This document shows positions 1 through 7,623 of a DNA stretch of 42,153 bases, piece after piece (positions within the stretch are counted from its first letter, which is position 1; the number at the start of each line of letters is the position of its first letter). The notes beneath the pieces were generated by a model, which was given only the letters and a program-made list of their open reading frames with translations, had not been told where the DNA came from and searched no databases. This stretch comes from Clostridia bacterium (lineage in GTDB: Bacteria > Bacillota > Clostridia > Oscillospirales > CAG-272): positions 1 through 42,153 of the forward strand of contig JAGASP010000079.1 of assembly GCA_017621695.1 (NCBI GenBank), read 5' to 3'. Both the position numbers and the translations under genes were made by a program.

Positions 1-110
1 CCCGTAGGGGCGACCCTATGTGGTCGCCCGTCGTCCCGACATCGACAAAACCCTTGTGGGTCAACAATCTTTTTGGCGGGAGGCCACACAGGGCCTCCCC
101 TACGGCCATG
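1..110. repeat. Interspersed short palindromes
   Basis: Two GC-rich hairpins are visible: GGGCGACC/GGTCGCCC at 8-15 and 22-29, and GGGAGGCC/GGCCTCCC at 78-85 and 92-99. A related GGGCGA/TCGCCC hairpin sits at 413-431 past 36000, before rlmN. They look like a genome-wide intergenic repeat family. I see no gene in 1-248. Confidence 0.6.
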
Positions 111-248
111 TTGGTCATACGCCCGTAAACAACAATTTATCGTTGTACTGCCCATCGGGTGATGCGCCTCCCATACGGAGAGTGTCACGCGATATTGGCC
201 GGCGGCACTGCCGCCTAAACAACAATTTACCCCCTGACAGGAGCCACC

Positions 249-1460
249 ATGAAACACATCTCCCTTCCTTGCCCCCCTGCGGTCAGAGCCTTGTTGCTAC
301 AATTCAATACCGCCGCCGTGGGCGCTTACCCCGTAGGGGGCTGTGTCCGCGACGCGCTCATGGGCATTCCACCCCACGACTGGGACGTCGCCGTTACTTG
401 TGTCCCCGAAGAAACCTTGCACCTCTGCGAGAGCTGGGGCTATCGCGTGATCCCCACAGGCCTCCGGCACGGCACCGTCACGGTGCTGACCGCCGACGGC
501 CCCGTGGAATGCACCACCTGCCGCACCGAGGGCGGCTACAGCGACGGCCGCCACCCCGACGGTGTCAGCTTTACAGGCAAGCTCACCGATGACCTGTCCC
601 GCCGCGATTTCACCGTCAATGCCATGGCCGCCGAGCTTTCGGAGGACAGCAATACCTTTGAGATCATTGACCTGTTCGGCGGACAAGCCGACCTTGCCAA
701 CCGCATCATCCGCTGCGTCGGTGACCCCCATACCCGCCTCACCGAGGACGCTTTGCGGGTCTTGCGCGGTGTGCGTTTTGCCGTCCGACTGGGCTTTGAT
801 ATCCACCCCGACACCAAGACTGCCCTGCGCGACTGCGGACACGGTCTTGCCCGCATTTCCCGTGAACGCATCAGCACAGAGCTGCAGGGGATCCTTCTCT
901 CCCGCGATCCCGAACGGGGTGTTTTACTGCTGGCCGAGTTAGAGCTTTTGGAGCACGTTTTGCCCTGCGGCATATCCCCCCACGGTATGGGAGACCTGCA
1001 AAGTCTTTCTGCAGATTTTTCGCTTCGGTGTGCCTCCCTGCTTTGGCAAATGCCCTCTGACGGGCTTGACCAAAATCTGAAAAGTCTCAAGCTCTCCAAC
1101 CATACGTCTGACAAAATCCGCGTCCTCGCAAGCGGTAGCATCCCCGCCGCTGTCTCTCCGCGCGCCGCCCGTGCTTTACGCCACGACTACGGCGAACTGG
1201 CACTCCCTCTCCTGTCCGTTGCCGCCTCCCGCGGCATAGAAACTGCTGAGCTGCAAGCGCTGGTCGAAGCATCTGAGAGAGCCGGCGACTGCGTCCGTAT
1301 TTCGAGCTTAAATATCAACGGACAAGACCTGTTGGCGCTGGGTATCAAGGGACACGCTGTCAAAGAAGCATTGAATGAGCTTTTGTCCTTTGTTTTGGAT
1401 CATCCCGAAAAAAATATCAAGGAATTGCTGATTAAAGAGCTTCAAACACGGATATCCTAA
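249..1460 (+). CDS. cca: CCA tRNA nucleotidyltransferase
   Basis: Adds or repairs the 3'-terminal CCA of tRNAs in the cytoplasm using CTP and ATP. The class II nucleotidyltransferase signature is clear: GG at residues 30-31 followed by VRDALMG, then the metal-binding D-W-D at 44-46. An RRDFTVNAMA motif and a DALRVLRGVRFAVRLGF segment follow, typical of the poly(A) polymerase/CCA-adding head and neck. The 403-aa length fits a clostridial CCA enzyme without an HD domain. The start follows a CAGGAG ribosome binding site. A tRNA-Gln gene lies 118 bp downstream, but that tRNA already encodes its CCA, so the enzyme would serve in repair or for other tRNAs. The sequence does not by itself separate CCA-adding from A-adding activity; CCA-adding is the likelier. 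Confidence 0.93.
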   Translation: MKHISLPCPPAVRALLLQFNTAAVGAYPVGGCVRDALMGIPPHDWDVAVTCVPEETLHLCESWGYRVIPTGLRHGTVTVLTADGPVECTTCRTEGGYSDGRHPDGVSFTGKLTDDLSRRDFTVNAMAAELSEDSNTFEIIDLFGGQADLANRIIRCVGDPHTRLTEDALRVLRGVRFAVRLGFDIHPDTKTALRDCGHGLARISRERISTELQGILLSRDPERGVLLLAELELLEHVLPCGISPHGMGDLQSLSADFSLRCASLLWQMPSDGLDQNLKSLKLSNHTSDKIRVLASGSIPAAVSPRAARALRHDYGELALPLLSVAASRGIETAELQALVEASERAGDCVRISSLNINGQDLLALGIKGHAVKEALNELLSFVLDHPEKNIKELLIKELQTRIS

Positions 1461-1531
1461 TGCTGTAAGTCCCCCAAAAGCGGGGACTTACAAAAACCTT
1501 AAAAATATTTCAATTTTTTTCCAAAAAGCCC

Positions 1532-1560
1532 TTGACAAATCGAACAACTTCTGCTATAAT
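1532..1560 (+). promoter_or_regulatory. Sigma-A promoter of tRNA-Gln
   Basis: TTGACA at 1532-1537 and TATAAT at 1555-1560 with a 17-nt spacer, a perfect consensus promoter ending 18 nt before the mature tRNA 5' end. Confidence 0.92.
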
Positions 1561-1578
1561 AGCGTCTGTTGAAAATAT

Positions 1579-1654
1579 TGGGGCATCGCCAAGCGGTAAG
1601 GCATCAGACTCTGACTCTGACATTTCCGGGGTTCGAATCCCTGTGCCCCAGCCA
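1579..1654 (+). tRNA. tRNA-Gln (anticodon CTG)
   Basis: Cloverleaf read by eye: acceptor TGGGGCA/TGCCCCA (1579-1585, 1644-1650), D-stem GCC/GGC, anticodon stem TCAGA/TCTGA around loop CTCTGAC (anticodon CTG at 1611-1613, decoding CAG), T-loop TTCGAAT at 1632-1638. Discriminator G1651 is followed by an encoded CCA (1652-1654). Confidence 0.95.
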
Positions 1655-1659
1655 GAAAA

Positions 1660-1691
1660 AAGACCAAGTCGATTTTGACTTGGTCTTTTTT
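1660..1691 (+). terminator. Intrinsic terminator of tRNA-Gln
   Basis: 11-bp perfect stem AAGACCAAGTC (1660-1670) / GACTTGGTCTT (1677-1687) with a 6-nt loop, running into a T tract. Confidence 0.92.
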
Positions 1692-1865
1692 CAACGAAAT
1701 TCGCCTTCGCGAGTGTAATTTGGCTTCGCCAAGTGAAATAGCTTCGCTGTGAAATATTTGCTTCGCAAATGTGAGGAGGCGAATTTTATTTCACATCGAA
1801 CAAAGTGAGATATTTTACAATTTCCGTAAGGAAATTATTTCACATTCGGCAGCGCCGAATATTTC
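1692..1865. repeat. Array of short hairpins separated by GTGAAAT-type linkers
   Basis: At least five small self-complementary units follow each other: TTGGCTTCGCCAA, AGCTTCGCT, TTTGCTTCGCAAA, TTTCCGTAAGGAAA and TTCGGCAGCGCCGAA. They are separated by short linkers of the form GTGAAATATT or its complement ATTTCAC. Stem sequences differ while linkers are conserved. No gene is seen here. Similar arrays occur between genes in gut clostridia; the role is unknown. Confidence 0.7.
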
Positions 1866-1867
1866 AC

Positions 1868-1896
1868 TTGCGATCTTCGCGCTTTTATGATATACT
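1868..1896 (+). promoter_or_regulatory. Probable promoter for the small gene at 1962
   Basis: TTGCGA (1868-1873), 17-nt spacer, TATACT (1891-1896). The -35 is imperfect (4/6) but spacing and -10 are good, and it overlaps the end of the hairpin array. Confidence 0.55.
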
Positions 1897-1961
1897 AATG
1901 GTCATCAGAGAATTTGCGCCCCAAGATATCAAAGTATCTTTTGCAAAACAAAGAGTTTTTT

Positions 1962-2165
1962 ATGAGTATTGAAAGTTTTTATGCAAATATTAAAATCGAA
2001 AATGTTAATATAGAAGATTTAAACAAGATCTTTAATGACAATAAGACATTCCAATTAGCGATGGCTTATCATTGGGATGATGTTGACAAAGAACTTTCAA
2101 TAAAGGCAACCTTAGTTAATCAAACATTTTTCCAAGCAAAATATGCTGGTCAGCATACACGCTGA
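1962..2165 (+). pseudogene. Small unknown gene, probably 3'-truncated
   Basis: 67 codons from the ATG at 1962 (product begins MSIESFYANIKIENVN); an in-frame TTG at 1914 would add 16 residues but has no ribosome binding site. A plausible promoter lies upstream. The last 15 or so codons run antisense through what appears to be the end of the truncated AraC-type gene, so the native reading frame probably stopped being original near 2115-2122. I do not recognise the family: the peptide is acidic, soluble and lacks a signal or membrane segment. It may be non-functional. Confidence 0.45.
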
Positions 2166-2631
2166 CAGAAGAAAAATCAAGCTGGTCATAAAAAAGGCCC
2201 ATCAACGTATACAGCGCACCCTTGACAGCCGCAAGATTTTCCTCGCCCTTTTTCTTTTTTTCATAATTTTCGTATAAGATATCGAACATTTTAAAGCTGA
2301 TATCATCCACGTTTCTCAAAACAGGAGATTTTAATGAGTATTTCATAAACCAAGGCGCAACGGCTGCCACAAGATCGGGACTGAATATGCAAATAAAGCA
2401 TTTGTTGTGTTCTACCGTCTGTTGGTTGTGAATACAATTGCTCCCCGCGAAGATCATATCGCCTTTTTGAAGGATATAATCCTTCGCTCCGCATCGCATA
2501 TTCATCTGCCCTTCCAGGACGATCGTTATTTCAAAACAACGATGCATATGAAGGGGAAAACTGAAATCCGTATTCAAACCTATGGTATAATAATCATGCT
2601 CCACGTCATGCTGACCTTCATAGTGTGCCAT
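2116..2631 (-). pseudogene. AraC-family regulator, N-terminal domain only
   Basis: 171 codons. Residues about 15-100 read as an AraC-type cupin sensor: H-M-H-x-C-F-E-I-T-I-V-L-E-G, then YILQKGDMIFAG and HNQQTVEH. The helical linker follows, but the protein stops after ILLGKMFD, exactly where the AraC HTH domain (about 100 residues with two helix-turn-helix motifs) normally begins. DNA binding is therefore lost. The start has a good GGAGAGG site 9 nt upstream. It lies downstream of the GH95 gene on the same strand, a usual position for a carbohydrate-responsive regulator, so it may once have controlled that gene. A short sensor-only protein could still be made. Confidence 0.75.
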
Positions 2632-2983
2632 GCTTCAACACCTCTCCATATCATATCTTAAAAAACGATTACACGATGGCTATATCACGGTTGTTTTTGA
2701 CATTCTCCGCGCGGTTTGTCCAATGATGTCATTTTAATCATTATACCATTCTTTCCGTCTTTTATCCACCGCAACATTAACTTTCACTTTGCCGTTATTA
2801 ACTTTTGTAACAAATTTTTGCACGCGATTTTGATTTTTTTGTGCATTTTTATATCCCGAAACAAACCGCATAACCAGGCTCAAACGTCCTCCCGCATATA
2901 ACGGACAGAGCCGCCTTGCCTGGCAGCATACCTACCATACAGGGCGGCTCTATGGCCTATTCATGATTTTCCTTGATGCTCCT
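2632..2983. other. AT-rich intergenic region with one stem-loop
   Basis: No gene seen. A TATAAT-like -10 for the minus-strand AraC gene lies near 2738-2743 without a clear -35. A 10-bp stem, AGAGCCGCCT (2907-2916) / AGGCGGCTCT (2942-2951), lies just past the GH95 stop codon; it lacks a T tract, so terminator function is uncertain. Confidence 0.5.
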
Positions 2984-5284
2984 TTACTCTGAGAAAGTAT
3001 AGCTTCCTCTCGCTCGGATCAAGCATCCGTTCACTTTTACGGAAAACTCCTGATCATCTTCTCCTTCAACTTGACAGTAAACGACTTTTCGGTTCTTCCA
3101 CGAAACAGACACGGTCAGATTTCCCCTGGCCTTCAAGCCATGGATCTCGCCGCATTGCCATTCCTCGGGCAGTGCAGGAAGAAGCTCAACGATTCGGTGA
3201 TCGGGGGAACCAAGATGGCTCTGGACAAGCATTTCGTTGATACCCGCCGTTCCCCCAAAGTTCCCGTCGATCTGGAACAGCATGGGCGGATGGATATCCA
3301 TCAGATTATCGGCGGTACAGTTGGTCAGAAGCCCATGCAAGCGATACAAGGCCGACTCGCCATCCTTCAAGCGAGCGAAGAAATTGACCATCCACGCCTG
3401 AGACCAGCCCACCGAGTGACAGCCCGCGCCCCCCTCTCCGCCATAGGTCAGGCGGCGGTTTAATGTCTTTTTTGCCGCCTCGAAAATGTCAGGAACGGTC
3501 TCGTTGATCTGATCCGCGGGGTGGAGGCCGAACAAGTGGGAGATATGGCGATGCCCCGGCTCAGTCTCCTCATAATCCTTGATCCATTCGCAGACGGTTC
3601 CGTACCTCTCGCTGATCCGCAGAGGGGGCAAACGCTCAAGCGTCTCGTTCAGCTTTTCCGCCAAGGAGAGGTCCTCACCCAAAAGCCTGCAGGCATAGGC
3701 GGTTCTTGTAAACAGCGCGTATATGATCTCAAAATCAACGGTCGCGCCCTGTGTAAACATACTGGTCTTGCGTTCTCCGTTCGGCTCGGTGTAAAAGAAG
3801 CTGTTTTCGGGAGAATTGGAAGGATTGGTGACAAGATAGCCGTCGGGGGATTCCATCAGATAGTCCAAAAGGAAACGGCAGGAGCCCTCCAAAATGGGAT
3901 AGATCTCCTTCAGATACACGCGGTCATTGGAATATTCATAATGCTCCCACAGGGACAGACACAGCCAAGGACCCGCCATCGGAAAGAAGCCGCAATCCAC
4001 CGAATCGTGAACTCCCGTTCGCCCGAAGATATCGGTGGTATGATTCATACACCAGCCCTCCGCGCCAAATTGCTCTCGGGCCGTCTGCTTACCAAAGCGG
4101 CTGAGCATCTTGACAAAATGGATCAGCGGCCGCAGCGTTGCGGAGCAGTTCCCCGCCTCCGCCGGCCAATAGTTCATTTGCAGGTTGATGTTCGTATGAT
4201 AATCCGCGCCCCACGGAGGGCGAAAATCGTGACACCAAATGCCTTGAAGATTTGCGGGCAAGGTGGCATTCTGCCCCGAGGATGCGATCAGGAGGTAGCG
4301 TCCGAAATTGTAATACAATGTGTAAAGATCGTGATCGGCGCGTTGCCCTTCACGATTCATTTTGAGGCGGTGATCGGTCGGCTCGTCCTCGTAGGCAGGC
4401 GCGTTCAACTGAAAGCTTGCCGCAGAAAACCATGGATGATAATCCTGTAAATGCCTTGCCTTGATCTCGTCATAAGACTTCGCGTCCAGCCGCTCCATAC
4501 AAGCACGAATCTCGGCAAGGTAATCCTTGCTTTCATCAATATCGAACGTTTTTACGTTGTAGTTTGTGGCAAATGCGCCATAGATGATGAGATAGGTCGC
4601 CGCCGTTACCTGAATCTGCTCATGATCGCGTCGAAGAATGCCATCCGACTTGACCTTGAGCATAGCACCAAAGGACATCCCTTCCCCACCCGCTCCGTAT
4701 AATTCTTCGTCCGCGTAGGTAATACGTCCGTTCAACAGCAGCATATCGTCTGCGATGACTGCCGTTTGGGCATCTTGCTTTCGCTTCATGGTTACAGTAC
4801 AGGAAAACGGCGCCCCGTCTGACGCGACCCGATACACCAAGGCATCAAAAGCCTCGCATACAAAGCACTCGCTTCGGTACTGCGTATCATCATATTTCCA
4901 CGAAACAGAAGCGATCGCATCCTTCAGCTCTAATTCTTTGCGGTAATATGTATAATGGCATTTGTTTTCAAAATCCAAGAAAATTTCACCAAAGCTCTCG
5001 TAGAACCTCACCCGCGGCGGGTCTGCCAAAAAAGTTTCCCGGCTCAGCTGTGCCGCCTCTTGCAGGCGCTCCTCAAATACCAAAGTCCGTATCTTCGCCA
5101 GATCTTCGGGCGTGGCGTGATTTCGCTCCTTGAGCTGCCGACCACTCCACAGGGACTCCTCATTGATCTCAATGACCTCACGGTCCGGATTTCCGTAGAG
5201 CATGGCACCGATGCGACCATTTCCCAAAGGTAACGCGTGCATCCAATCATCAACGTAACGGTCGTACCATAGTTTTGTGGACAT
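2984..5284 (-). CDS. Glycoside hydrolase family 95 (alpha-L-fucosidase / alpha-L-galactosidase type)
   Basis: Inverting exo-glycosidase expected to remove terminal alpha-1,2-L-fucose (or L-galactose) from glycans. The N-terminal beta domain starts with the family hallmark ALPLGNGRIGAMLYG (residues 17-31). The (alpha/alpha)6 catalytic domain holds NINLQMNYW (365-373, with the paired Asn of the active site), SPEN (491-494, the general acid Glu) and FQIDGNFGG (670-678, the conserved Asp). The 766-aa length is normal for a single GH95 domain. There is no signal peptide, so it appears cytoplasmic and would act on imported oligosaccharides. The start follows AGGAG at good spacing and a clear promoter. 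A truncated AraC-type gene follows on the same strand. The exact substrate cannot be read from sequence. Confidence 0.93.
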   Translation of the reverse strand: MSTKLWYDRYVDDWMHALPLGNGRIGAMLYGNPDREVIEINEESLWSGRQLKERNHATPEDLAKIRTLVFEERLQEAAQLSRETFLADPPRVRFYESFGEIFLDFENKCHYTYYRKELELKDAIASVSWKYDDTQYRSECFVCEAFDALVYRVASDGAPFSCTVTMKRKQDAQTAVIADDMLLLNGRITYADEELYGAGGEGMSFGAMLKVKSDGILRRDHEQIQVTAATYLIIYGAFATNYNVKTFDIDESKDYLAEIRACMERLDAKSYDEIKARHLQDYHPWFSAASFQLNAPAYEDEPTDHRLKMNREGQRADHDLYTLYYNFGRYLLIASSGQNATLPANLQGIWCHDFRPPWGADYHTNINLQMNYWPAEAGNCSATLRPLIHFVKMLSRFGKQTAREQFGAEGWCMNHTTDIFGRTGVHDSVDCGFFPMAGPWLCLSLWEHYEYSNDRVYLKEIYPILEGSCRFLLDYLMESPDGYLVTNPSNSPENSFFYTEPNGERKTSMFTQGATVDFEIIYALFTRTAYACRLLGEDLSLAEKLNETLERLPPLRISERYGTVCEWIKDYEETEPGHRHISHLFGLHPADQINETVPDIFEAAKKTLNRRLTYGGEGGAGCHSVGWSQAWMVNFFARLKDGESALYRLHGLLTNCTADNLMDIHPPMLFQIDGNFGGTAGINEMLVQSHLGSPDHRIVELLPALPEEWQCGEIHGLKARGNLTVSVSWKNRKVVYCQVEGEDDQEFSVKVNGCLIRARGSYTFSE

Positions 5285-5316
5285 ACAGATATTTCTCCTT
5301 TGATTTTTGTGTTTTT

Positions 5317-5345
5317 ATTTTATCAAAATGCAACGCTCCCGTCAA
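5317..5345 (-). promoter_or_regulatory. Promoter of the GH95 gene
   Basis: On the minus strand TTGACG (5345-5340), 17-nt spacer, TAAAAT (5322-5317), about 33 nt before the start codon. Confidence 0.75.
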
Positions 5346-5390
5346 GGGGAAAAAAAGCAGGAATTTCAGAAAATTCTATTGTCTCATGGA

Positions 5391-5420
5391 TTTCTCGCCA
5401 ATAGAGTTTTAGAGATGCCC
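5391..5420 (-). repeat. Interspersed repeat, copy 1
   Basis: The minus strand reads CTCTAAAACTCTATTGGCG plus AGA; the plus strand at 42017-42039 carries the same sequence with one extra A. Its presence at both ends of the window suggests a dispersed intergenic element. The rest of 5346-5480 shows no gene. Confidence 0.5.
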
Positions 5421-5480
5421 TGCCCAAGCTCCATCCAATCTTTTCAGAATTCAGTGAAAAGTGAAGAGTGAAAAAGTAAA

Positions 5481-5651
5481 AGAGAGAGGGATTCAGAACC
5501 CCCATTTGCGCGCACATTCACCTTTGAGCCAAACGATTGGAGCGCAAATCTTTCCGTGCCGCGCGGGCGGCACGGAGGGGTTCTTCATCGTACACTTTCG
5601 TAAAAAACAAAGAATCCGAACCGAAGTTCGGATTCTTTGTTTTTGGCGGAG
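5481..5651. repeat. 171-bp direct repeat, left copy (island boundary)
   Basis: Aligns without gaps to 26001-26171 with mismatches only at 5495, 5538 and 5581. It begins with a 14-nt piece matching the 3' part of tRNA-Ser (agagagagggattc) and ends with TGGCGGAG, the complement of a CTCCGCCA tRNA end. It contains a copy of the tRNA-Ser terminator hairpin (about 5603-5644). The left flank is GH95-side chromosome, the right flank the island. Confidence 0.85.
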
Positions 5652-5690
5652 GGTGTGGGACGTAAAACGACTTCGTCCATCGGTATTTAG

Positions 5691-5724
5691 CCACCGCCCT
5701 GTACAAGTTAGTACAAGGCGATGG
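5691..5724 (-). other. Stem-loop downstream of the surface operon
   Basis: In minus-strand RNA CCAUCGCCUUGUAC pairs with GUACAGGGCGGUGG (14 pairs, two of them G-U). It lies 25 nt past the stop codon of the last operon gene. No U tract follows in that direction, so it may be a 3'-end processing or pause structure rather than a simple terminator. Confidence 0.45.
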
Positions 5725-5748
5725 CAATTTTTTGAAATGTAGCCCCAA

Positions 5749-7623
5749 TTAGTGAATCTCCACATTCCATCCCGCAAGGTACTGCATAAGTCTAGTCACG
5801 TCCTTGTTATTATAAGACCCATCGTTGTTAACATCTAAGGCAGGCGTATTTACCGTCACGCTCCATCCCGCAAAATACTGCATCAAACGAGTAACGTCCT
5901 TGTTGTTAACAACACCGTCTCCGTTGATATCACCGGGAATATAGTCAATGACGGTGACCTCACCGGGCGTGATGTTAAGCGCAACATTTTCCTCGGCAAG
6001 ATTGTAGACGTTGTCGGGCTCGTAGGTGATGTTCAGTTTCGTGCTGTCTCCCGCCTTGGCGTTTTCGGAAACCTTGAAGGTTAAGGTGGCGAACACGCAG
6101 TCTTCGGACATATCAGCAAAGGGGCTGACCCAATACAGAGTTACGGAGCTATTCATACTCTGAGGAGGCACGGTCTGTCCGCCCATGGCTGTGTTATATT
6201 CCACAGAAAGCAGGGTCAACAGGGACTGGTCAAAGGATACGTTCAGAATGGCCGAGGCTATACCGGGGTTGTTTTCAAGACTGACGGTAACCTTGACGGT
6301 TTCGCCGGGGAGCGCTTCGTGGGAAGAAATTACAACCTGGGTTTTCAGAGTTGGAGCAGGGTCGTCGTAATCGCGTCCGCACACGCAATTCTTCGGAGCA
6401 CAATCTTCCATATCATATGTGCCGTCCGAATAGATAACTTTATGGCGCAAAATACCAGCGTACCACCTATAACCTACGATCGTTTTTCCACCAACGGTCA
6501 CTCGACACTCTGCTTTAAAATTACCGTCCGCAGTAGTAGCGGTAATCGTCACGGTACCATTGGCCTTGGCAACGAGAAAGCCACGCTCGTTGTTATCTCC
6601 ACTGGTAGCAACATCGACAATAGATTCATCACTGCTGGTCCAGTTCACCAATTGATTGGTAGCATCGCCGGGCAAGACAGTGGCATCAATCCACTTGCCA
6701 TCACCTATTTTCATGGTCACGTTGGTTTCGCTGAGGGTGATGCCGATCACAGGAACGGTGTCAGTACGGGTTGCGCCGCAATAGGTGCATTTTTGGCCGA
6801 CAAAGGAGTGGTTGGATTTAGGGGTAAAGTCATCTTGGTAGCTGTCACTGCAGGAGCATAAAAATATGGTATATCCTTCTGCAGTACAAGTAGGCTCAAC
6901 AACTTTATACGGAATGTAGTCGTGCTCGTGATCAGGAGGAATCTCTTCAACCTTCTCGTATCCGCAATCCTCGCAAGTATAGGTGATTTCACCGGACTCG
7001 TCATAGGTGGGCTCGAGGGTGATCTCACCGTCGTCAAAGTTGTGCTTTTCATATTCGGTTTCTCCACATTCGTTGCAGGTGCGGAGATGATAATTTTTTG
7101 TATATTCTTCCCACTCTCCCCATCCGCATTGATGTTCTTCAACTACGCTAATCGTTCCATTTGTTAAACGAACATCCACATTGTTCCCACTTGCATCAAG
7201 AGCATCATCTTGATTCATAGTTAACACAATCGAATAATCACCTTTATCCGCATTATGATTAATAGTAAAATAAAGATATACTACTGTTCCGGTAACAGTA
7301 ATGTTTTCATTTAATGTGTCATTAATCCAAGTAAGACGATAAGGTGAGGAAAAAATAGACTTATGATATTCATTTCCTAACAATCCTTGGTCTCGCACCT
7401 CTGTTAATGTGAGCGCAGATTCATCGTAATTAATATTTAGTGAAAGACTAACAAAACCGCTATTGGAGTTTATAGTTATCGGGACGATAACCGTTTCACC
7501 GCGTTGTCCATCCACACTACCCGCATAAATGGACACGGAAGACGCGGCAGAAATTACAAGCGCGTTCCCTAGCAAAAGTGAAAAAAGCAGTAAAATCGAT
7601 ATGCATTTGGTAAATTTACGCAT
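5749..7623 (-). CDS. Secreted cohesin / Cys-rich / BIG2 / cohesin / dockerin protein
   Basis: Last gene of the surface operon. Residues 1-27 are a signal peptide (MRKFTK, hydrophobic stretch, cut near ISAAS). A cohesin-like beta domain spans 28-162, a Cys-rich region with CxxC pairs 165-287, a BIG2 immunoglobulin-like domain 292-378 (GITLSETNVTMKIGD, VNWTSSD), a second cohesin-like domain 426-560, and a type I dockerin 562-621 with two calcium loops (DINGDGVVNNKD, DVNNDGSYNNKD). No catalytic domain is seen. The start at 7623 is chosen because GGGAGGGGGG precedes it and because it gives the signal peptide; the upstream gene's TAA overlaps it (ATGCGTAA), indicating translational coupling. It could bind another protein's cohesin through its dockerin while offering two cohesins itself. 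Binding is inferred, not shown. Confidence 0.85.
   Translation of the reverse strand: MRKFTKCISILLLFSLLLGNALVISAASSVSIYAGSVDGQRGETVIVPITINSNSGFVSLSLNINYDESALTLTEVRDQGLLGNEYHKSIFSSPYRLTWINDTLNENITVTGTVVYLYFTINHNADKGDYSIVLTMNQDDALDASGNNVDVRLTNGTISVVEEHQCGWGEWEEYTKNYHLRTCNECGETEYEKHNFDDGEITLEPTYDESGEITYTCEDCGYEKVEEIPPDHEHDYIPYKVVEPTCTAEGYTIFLCSCSDSYQDDFTPKSNHSFVGQKCTYCGATRTDTVPVIGITLSETNVTMKIGDGKWIDATVLPGDATNQLVNWTSSDESIVDVATSGDNNERGFLVAKANGTVTITATTADGNFKAECRVTVGGKTIVGYRWYAGILRHKVIYSDGTYDMEDCAPKNCVCGRDYDDPAPTLKTQVVISSHEALPGETVKVTVSLENNPGIASAILNVSFDQSLLTLLSVEYNTAMGGQTVPPQSMNSSVTLYWVSPFADMSEDCVFATLTFKVSENAKAGDSTKLNITYEPDNVYNLAEENVALNITPGEVTVIDYIPGDINGDGVVNNKDVTRLMQYFAGWSVTVNTPALDVNNDGSYNNKDVTRLMQYLAGWNVEIH

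Noticed and set aside
5652-5748. A tRNA remnant just inside the left island end
   Set aside because: The CTCCGCCA complement fits a tRNA 3' end, but no T-loop or anticodon arm can be drawn.
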